From Saprolegnia diclina VS20 (lineage: Eukaryota; Oomycota; Saprolegniomycetes; Saprolegniales; Saprolegniaceae), in NCBI RefSeq assembly GCF_000281045.1, contig NW_008246102.1, positions 1-43,015 on the forward strand: DNA of 43,015 bases, in the 5' to 3' direction. Position 1 is the first letter of the stretch. The number at the start of each line of letters is the position of its first letter. The notes beneath the pieces were generated by a model. That model made no database searches, was not told the origin of the DNA, and worked only from the letters and a program-made list of their open reading frames with translations. Below, piece by piece: positions 41,593-43,015 of the stretch. Position numbers and translations under genes: made by a program.

Positions 41593-43015
41593 CTAGTCTT
41601 TGGCTTCCTTTTTCGGAGCCGCTTTCTTCTCGGACTGCGTCTTCTTCTCCCGGTACCGCCGCAATTCCTCCCTACTTGGCATCAGAAACCCCGCCGCACC
41701 TTCAAAGTCGGAGCACCGCTTCTGACGTCGCATGGCGTCGATGGCGGGGGACGGGAATTTCTCTTCTGCGTCGTCCTTCTCGTCTTCGACGACGTCCGTG
41801 CTGAGATCCGGGACTAGCCATCATAGAGGTCTACTGCTGCCAGGGCAACTGTTGAGAGTACGGTTGGGTGTCGGCGGGTAGAGCTCGGCCGTGAGTTTGA
41901 GCCACATTTTGAGTCGCTTCTCGAGACTGCCATCGTCAAAGTCCTGCGGCCGACTGCCTTTCGGCAAGCCAATGTCTTCGAACGAGTCGGCGCCTACGTT
42001 GCGTGTCATGGCGGTGCTGCTGCTTCAAGTGAGGTACCCACCAGCAGGGACAAAGACGGCTTTGGCCGGATCGATCTCCTTGGTCGTTTTGCCTTCGGTG
42101 TGGAACACGTGGGCGTTCACACACGTTCGAAACTAGATGCACCATTGATTTACTAAAGAAAGGGAAGGACGAACCTGAGCGCCGAGGGCCTTGTCCTTGA
42201 GACTCGTAAATTGCAGCGTCGCACCAAAGGTATGGGCAAGGTACCGCAGCGCCTGTACGATGCCCTTGCGCTTGACCCTATGTTCGCATCATGTATCTCA
42301 ATACCCGAGTACTTTTTCTACCATGTACCCGTCTTCGTCGCGAAACGCGTCAAACTTGGAGCAGACAATGAGCGTCGGGATCGCGAGCGGGGCCACGTCC
42401 TTCTTGTCAGGGTGGGTCGGGCCGTACCGAGCGACGGCGTCCTCCTTGAGCTTCTCGACGGCAGTGGCAGTCGCAGGCGCTTTGGATGCAGCGGCTAGCA
42501 CGTCAGTGGTGACCGACTTGAGCAGCGTGAGCCACTTGACGAGCCAGGGCACTGCGTCGCCCGGCGTCGAGAGGTCGACGACGACCATGAGAACGGCGTT
42601 CGCGACGCGGTCTGGTGACAATGGCACACACAGTAGGTCCTTGACGCGCTTGGTTGCCGCTACATCCAGCGTGAATGCGTGCTCGAGAGAGACAGGCGGA
42701 CGCACCGAGCTCCCAGAAATGCGCGACGGTCTTGCGATTGGAGCCGGGTGCAGCGCGCCTCGCATAGTAGTAGTCGAGCGCGGCCGTGGGCTTGGGCTCG
42801 TCGACTAGCCAAAGCGCTGAGCGTGGCACAAGAGGTTACGGTGTACCTTTGGTTGGGTTGCGAAAGTACATGATGAGCGACGACTTGCCGCTGTTCTTTG
42901 GCCCAACGACGAGCGTGTACGAGTCGTCGCCTTCCTTGTTGCTGCTATCGGACGGCTCGTCGCTGTTGTCCATGGCCGAGAGCACGGCGAAGATGTCCTT
43001 GCCGCTAGTCAGCGC
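41593..43015 (-). CDS. Dynein-2 light intermediate chain (DYNC2LI1-like), N-terminal partial
   Basis: Exons on the minus strand: 43015-42847 (continues beyond the window), 42804-42706, 42659-42329, 42277-42175, 42132-42042, 41993-41862 and 41813-41593. They give 381 residues with consistent phases. A Walker A-type loop (VVGPKNSGKSSL) is followed by EPKPTAALDYYYARR and KTVAHFWELA, then the VLMVVVDLS strand, PTLIVCSKFDAFRDEDG, KRKGIVQALRYLAHTFGATL, FVPAGADSFEDIGLP and a Lys/Glu-rich tail. These blocks follow the human DYNC2LI1 order (KPTLALEYTYGR, AHFWELGG, DSFGQIG). The protein is part of the retrograde intraflagellar transport motor, so it supports flagella in zoospores. For the fourth exon the donor GTACATG at 42328 was chosen because it restores the family spacing without an insertion. 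Confidence 0.88.

Noticed and set aside
42278-42304. A 27-bp intron in the DYNC2LI1-like gene
   Set aside because: The donor 24 bp upstream gives a normal 51-bp intron with a GTAC start and a gap-free match to the family.

Overview
The window looks like nuclear DNA of a zoosporic oomycete, most likely a saprolegnialean. Coding is GC-rich, introns are tiny (about 40-55 bp) with GTAC-type donors, and genes lie on both strands with short spacers. The gene content fits: a flagellar dynein-2 light intermediate chain, an ankyrin-TKL kinase, an EDR2-type (DUF1336) lipid-binding protein, slime-mold-type Cys repeats and F-box/LRR-like paralogues. No plasmid, phage, CRISPR or rRNA signal was seen. One assembly gap of 420 N lies at 26541-26960.

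Layout. (1) 0.2-1.2 kb: decayed GCN1-like HEAT-repeat fragment, minus strand. (2) 1.6-20.2 kb: a dense block of intact genes. It holds a coiled-coil protein (+), a 14-exon EF-hand-like/PH/DUF1336 protein (-), an SPX-RING-GDPD-like-Tudor-like protein (+), a triple paired zinc-finger protein (+), a bactofilin (+), a PP2C phosphatase (+), a ZNF598/Hel2-like RING E3 with an R3H-like domain (-) and a DNAJC17-like J/RRM protein (+). (3) 20.5-24.2 kb: a 1249-residue type I membrane protein with about 31 Cys-rich repeats. (4) 24.7-32.1 kb: a same-strand tandem array of four F-box-like/LRR genes: one intact, one cut by the gap, one clear pseudogene, one with a frameshift. (5) 33.8-37.4 kb: a 21-exon ankyrin-TKL kinase in which nearly every ankyrin repeat is its own 99-nt exon. 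(6) 39.1-40.2 kb: a second ankyrin gene with the same exon design and no kinase. (7) 41.6-43.0 kb: DYNC2LI1-like gene, minus strand, N terminus outside the window. Two related tectonin-like fragments in opposite orientations (30.2-30.6 and about 41.3-41.6 kb) lie in poorly coding, decayed sequence.

The genes do not form one pathway. The 2-20 kb block is largely housekeeping and signalling: phosphate or inositol-pyrophosphate sensing, membrane-lipid binding, cytoskeleton, dephosphorylation, ribosome quality control and splicing. The 24-41 kb part is accessory, with tandem duplication, decay and repeat-built receptor or adaptor proteins. The strongest leads are the unusual domain combinations (SPX-RING-GDPD with lost catalytic residues; EF-hand-like/PH/DUF1336; ZNF598 plus R3H), the perfect cysteine covariation in the Cys-repeat protein, and the one-exon-one-ankyrin-repeat genes. 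All homology statements rest on reading motifs by eye; no search was run.
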